From: Treponema sp.
GTDB lineage: Bacteria; Spirochaetota; Spirochaetia; Treponematales; Treponemataceae
Assembly: GCA_017617145.1 (NCBI GenBank)
Contig: JAFZWX010000194.1
Location: 1 to 25,020, forward strand
Length of the DNA stretch: 25,020 nt
Reading direction: 5' to 3'
Shown: positions 23,480-25,020 of the stretch, in pieces
How positions within the stretch are numbered: position 1 is the stretch's first letter
How the letters are laid out: every line of letters begins with the position of its first letter
Made by a program: the position numbers and the translations under genes
Notes under the pieces: model-generated
Told to the model about the DNA's origin: nothing
The model's input: only the letters and a program-made list of their open reading frames with translations
Databases searched by the model: none

Positions 23480-23563
23480 AGACCTCCGGGTCAAGCCCGA
23501 AGGTGACATATTGTCAATGTCAATTGTGACATTGTGTCATTCCCGGGCTTGACCCGGGAATCT
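23480..23563. repeat. Inverted pair of 28-nt REP-like palindromes (pair 3)
   Basis: Unit 23480-23507 (reverse) starts AGACCTCCGGGTCAAG and ends in GAC. Unit 23536-23563 (forward) starts GTCATTCCCGGG, has CTTGA in the loop and ends AATCT. Between them lies a third palindrome, CAATGTCA (23515-23522) with TGACATTG (23527-23534). The group fills the tsf-frr gap inside the operon. Three hairpins here could attenuate transcription or block RNA decay, setting different levels of tsf and the downstream genes. Confidence 0.86.
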
Positions 23564-23566
23564 ATT

Positions 23567-24400
23567 TTATTTACCAAGCACGAACAACTTAGCTGCAACA
23601 AAAGCAAGTGTTGCGCCTGCTTCTTTGCCAACTTCTGCGAGTTTTGCAGTTACAGTCTTTTTGTCGTCCTTTACGAACATCTGGTCTTCAAAACAGATTT
23701 CTGCAAGGTGTTTGTTAACCTTACCCTGTAAGATACCTTCCTTAACATTTTCTGGTTTAGAAGCCATCTTTTCATCCTGATCCATCTGAGCCTTGAAGAT
23801 TTCTTTCTGCTCATCAATGTAGCTCTGTGGAACATCTTTCTTAGATGTATAAGCTGGTGTAAATGCTGCAATATGGAGACAGCAGTCATAAGCGAATGTC
23901 TTAACAACATCAGCCTGTGAACCACTGATAACTACAACAGCACCAGTCTTGTTATCTGAGTGGATGTAGTAAGAAGCTGTACAACCAGCAGGAACATCAA
24001 TAACTTCTACCTTTGCAACGTTCATGTTTTCGCGGATAGAAACCTTGAGTGGTTCAAGCATTTTTGTGTGTTCTTCTTCTACCTTTGTGTAGCCCTTTTC
24101 GATTGTTACATCAAGCATCTTGTCTCCAAGAGCGATGAAATCTGCATTCTTTGCAACAAAGTCTGTTTCACATGTAAGTTCAACAACGTAAACCTTGTCT
24201 CCAGTATTGCGGATAAAGAGGCGTCCTTCTGCAGTAGCACGGTCTGCACGTTTAGCAGCGGCTGCAAGTCCCTTTTCCTTAAGATATTTAGCTGCTTCGT
24301 CAATGTTGCCGTCACATTCTGTAAGTGCTTTTTTACACTCCATCATTCCGGCACCTGTCATTTCACGAAGGTTTTTAATATCACTTGCTGTAAATGCCAT
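23567..24400 (-). CDS. tsf: Translation elongation factor Ts
   Basis: Guanine-nucleotide exchange factor for EF-Tu. It has 277 residues, within the family range of about 200-300. The N-terminal UBA-like domain reads TASDIKNLREMTGAGMMECKKAL (4-26), then CDGNIDEAAKYLKEKGLAAAAKRADR. The exchange motif ETDFVAKN follows. The second half of the core domain includes HIAAFTPAYTSKKDVP and the QMDQDEKMASKPENVKEGILQGKVNKHLAEICFEDQMFV region. The ATG lies 4 nt after the rpsB stop, with AAGGA inside the end of rpsB as ribosome-binding site. This is the usual rpsB-tsf pair. Confidence 0.97.
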   Translation of the reverse strand: MAFTASDIKNLREMTGAGMMECKKALTECDGNIDEAAKYLKEKGLAAAAKRADRATAEGRLFIRNTGDKVYVVELTCETDFVAKNADFIALGDKMLDVTIEKGYTKVEEEHTKMLEPLKVSIRENMNVAKVEVIDVPAGCTASYYIHSDNKTGAVVVISGSQADVVKTFAYDCCLHIAAFTPAYTSKKDVPQSYIDEQKEIFKAQMDQDEKMASKPENVKEGILQGKVNKHLAEICFEDQMFVKDDKKTVTAKLAEVGKEAGATLAFVAAKLFVLGK

Positions 24401-24404
24401 ATTA

Positions 24405-25020
24405 TTAGTCCTTATAAATTTTATCTTCGTCTACAAGACTTTCAGCTTCGTCAGCTTCGCGGTCTTCTTCTTTAATTTCTGTAGGCTGATAGTTAGAGTA
24501 GTCTACAATTTCTTCATCTTCATCTTTCTTAGCTGCATCAGTAACAACTTCTTCATCGTCGTTAAGGTTTTCAAGAATCTTAAGACCAGCTTCGTTGTCT
24601 GATTCAATTACAGCGTTAGCAATAATAGAAGTGAACAATGAAATAGCGCGGATAGCATCATCATTACCAGGAATAGGGTAGTCAATGCCTTCTGGGTTAC
24701 AGTTTGTATCAACAACAGCAATGATTGGAATACCCATTCTGCGTGCTTCTGCAACTGCAAGCTGTTCCTTGTGTGTATCAATAATGAAGATACATCCTGG
24801 GAGTTCCTTCATTTCTTTAATACCACCAAGGTTCTTTTCGAGCTTAGCCTTTTCCTTCTGGAGTGCAGCTACTTCTTTTTTTGTAAGATTTTCGAATGTG
24901 CCGTCAATTTCCATCTTTTCGATTTTCTTGAGGCGCTGAAGTGATTTTTTGATTGTAGCAAAGTTTGTAAGCATACCGCCAAGCCAGCGATTGTTTACAT
25001 AGAACATACCGCAGCGTTCA
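24405..25020 (-). CDS. rpsB: 30S ribosomal protein S2, C-terminal part
   Basis: Ribosomal protein S2, cut by the right edge of the window. The reading frame is open to the edge ([20 protein letters not shown] at the start of the visible part), so the true start lies beyond 25020. Family blocks are [77 protein letters not shown], and a final helix. After the conserved core there is a strongly acidic tail of about 50 residues rich in Asp and Glu, longer than in E. coli S2. It is the first visible gene of the minus-strand operon. Confidence 0.97.
   Translation of the reverse strand, partial: ERCGMFYVNNRWLGGMLTNFATIKKSLQRLKKIEKMEIDGTFENLTKKEVAALQKEKAKLEKNLGGIKEMKELPGCIFIIDTHKEQLAVAEARRMGIPIIAVVDTNCNPEGIDYPIPGNDDAIRAISLFTSIIANAVIESDNEAGLKILENLNDDEEVVTDAAKKDEDEEIVDYSNYQPTEIKEEDREADEAESLVDEDKIYKD

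Noticed and set aside
23960..24602. Open frames on the plus strand across tsf and rpsB
   Set aside because: They are antisense to highly conserved translation genes and have cysteine/phenylalanine-rich translations with no family resemblance.

Overview
The window looks like chromosomal DNA from a Treponema-type spirochete, probably a host-associated, AT-rich species. The basis is gene order and family content: rpsR-rplI-dnaB at the left end, and rpsB-tsf-frr-uppS-cdsA-dxr-rseP (with no pyrH between tsf and frr) at the right end. Both orders match what I remember of Treponema pallidum. Exported proteins with spirochete-style signal peptides fit as well. No database search was possible, so the genus is an inference. 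Almost all of the window is ordinary core chromosome. No tRNA, rRNA or CRISPR array was seen, and no gene-free stretch exceeds 300 bases.

Layout. 1-2453 (+): end of rpsR, rplI with a long Ala/Pro/Glu tail, a clear terminator, then dnaB. 2456-3718 (-): an AspT/YidE-type permease convergent with dnaB. 3824-5591: a 1.77 kb IS1182-like insertion sequence whose transposase is split by a frameshift at an A9 run; it sits at the apex of an older large inverted repeat. 5759-7099 (+): a purine permease of the NCS2/AzgA group. 7218-9637 (-): a lipoprotein gene followed by thrC. 9805-10971 (+): alr. 11079-14200 (-): an exported protein of unknown function, rfbD and folC, probably one transcript. 14443-17133 (+): a class I aminotransferase and glgA. 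17200-25020 (-): the operon rpsB-tsf-frr-uppS-cdsA-dxr-rseP-beta-propeller protein, with 1- to 4-nt overlaps at most junctions from frr onward. It joins translation, isoprenoid precursor synthesis, undecaprenyl carrier synthesis, phospholipid synthesis and intramembrane proteolysis.

The most interesting material lies between genes. (1) Three large hairpins at about 7125-7198, 10989-11061 and 14299-14387 share the apical sequence AACTTCCTT...CTGTT. Their stems differ in sequence yet stay paired, including a compensatory base-pair change between the first two. (2) A second family, of 28-nt palindromes with a GGGCTTGACCC-like core, occurs as three inverted pairs (266-333, 17135-17195, 23480-23563). 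(3) The IS lies inside a third hairpin-like repeat whose apex may be related to family 1. (4) The aminotransferase has a strong promoter placed so that its mRNA should be nearly leaderless. I found no defence system or gene cluster of an obviously new kind; the covarying hairpin family is the best candidate for something undescribed.
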